Positions 15,477 to 15,535 of a stretch of 15,535 nt of DNA are shown here, in pieces (the stretch's first letter is position 1; each line of letters opens with the position of its first letter). The notes under the pieces were generated by a model. It worked only from the letters and a program-made list of their open reading frames with translations, made no database searches and had not been told where the DNA came from. Location: the NCBI GenBank assembly GCA_947631525.1, contig CANRLQ010000014.1, positions 1 through 15,535 on the forward strand, read 5' to 3'. The position numbers were made by a program, and so were the translations under genes. This DNA is from an uncultured Bacilli bacterium (GTDB lineage: Bacteria > Bacillota_I > Bacilli_A > RF39 > UBA660).

Positions 15477-15535
15477 GCCTGAGTGGCGAAATTGGTAGAC
15501 GCACAGGACTTAAAATCCTGCGGGAGTCAAATCCC
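15477..15535 (+). tRNA. tRNA-Leu (anticodon UAA), 3' end beyond window
   Basis: Acceptor 5' strand GCCTGAG (15477-15483), TG, D stem GCG/CGC enclosing AAATTGGTAGA, anticodon stem CAGGA/TCCTG with loop CTTAAAA (anticodon TAA at 15511-15513), then the start of a long variable arm (CGGGAG...TCCC) typical of class II leucine tRNAs. It reads UUA, evidently the commonest leucine codon in this window. The T arm and the 3' acceptor strand lie outside the window, so acceptor pairing cannot be checked. Confidence 0.93.

Noticed and set aside
1..15535. Mycoplasma-type genetic code (TGA as tryptophan), suggested by the AT-richness
   Set aside because: Tryptophans are encoded by TGG and TGA ends the genes at 9248-9250 and 14755-14757.
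1..15535. CRISPR arrays, insertion sequences, transposases or integrases
   Set aside because: No regularly spaced repeats, terminal inverted repeats flanking a gene, or recombinase motifs were seen. The terminal tRNA gene could be an integration site, but no integrase or attachment repeat is visible.

Overview
The window is very AT-rich (about a quarter G+C by eye), uses TTA, AAA, AAT and ATA codons heavily, has strong Shine-Dalgarno sites (GGAGG or AGGTGA) and sigma-A-type promoters, many with an extended TGn -10. TGA ends two genes and tryptophan is TGG, so the standard bacterial code applies. Together with a Firmicutes-type type VII secretion ATPase, this suggests a low-GC Firmicutes/Bacilli lineage, possibly an uncultured gut clade. 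That placement is inference.

Layout: (1) 3-569, the 3' end of an FAD-dependent dehydrogenase of the COG2509 type. (2) 664-2988, a phosphoketolase with its own promoter. (3) 3077-8736, a compact type VII secretion (T7SS) locus. A 1527-residue EssC-family ATPase and an overlapping EsaB/YukD-like ubiquitin-fold protein lie on the + strand. Facing them on the - strand are a WXG100 protein and a second small helical protein that lacks WXG but carries YxxxD. Two strong hairpins separate the convergent halves. No EssA, EssB or EsaA homologue is recognised in the window. (4) 8978-11199, a 90-residue acidic protein translationally coupled (ATGA overlap) to a DNA helicase IV-like UvrD helicase. (5) 11247-13172, an RNB-domain ribonuclease of unusual architecture. 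(6) 13226-15361, three cell-envelope genes: a membrane-anchored, cysteine-rich lysozyme/glucosaminidase-like protein, a single-pass protein with a repeat-bearing cytosolic tail, and a membrane-anchored thioredoxin-like protein with CGYC. (7) 15477-15535, a tRNA-Leu(UAA) cut off by the window end.

How the parts may work together: EssC, EsaB and the two small helical proteins look like the motor, accessory factor and substrates of one secretion apparatus. The wall hydrolase and exported thioredoxin-like protein could serve envelope remodelling and disulfide handling. No direct tie to the T7SS is visible beyond proximity. The most unusual points are the stripped-down T7SS with the WXG and YxxxD signals on different proteins, the RNB protein with an unexplained N-terminal half, the coupled small protein plus helicase, and the repeated placement of stop codons inside terminator hairpins.
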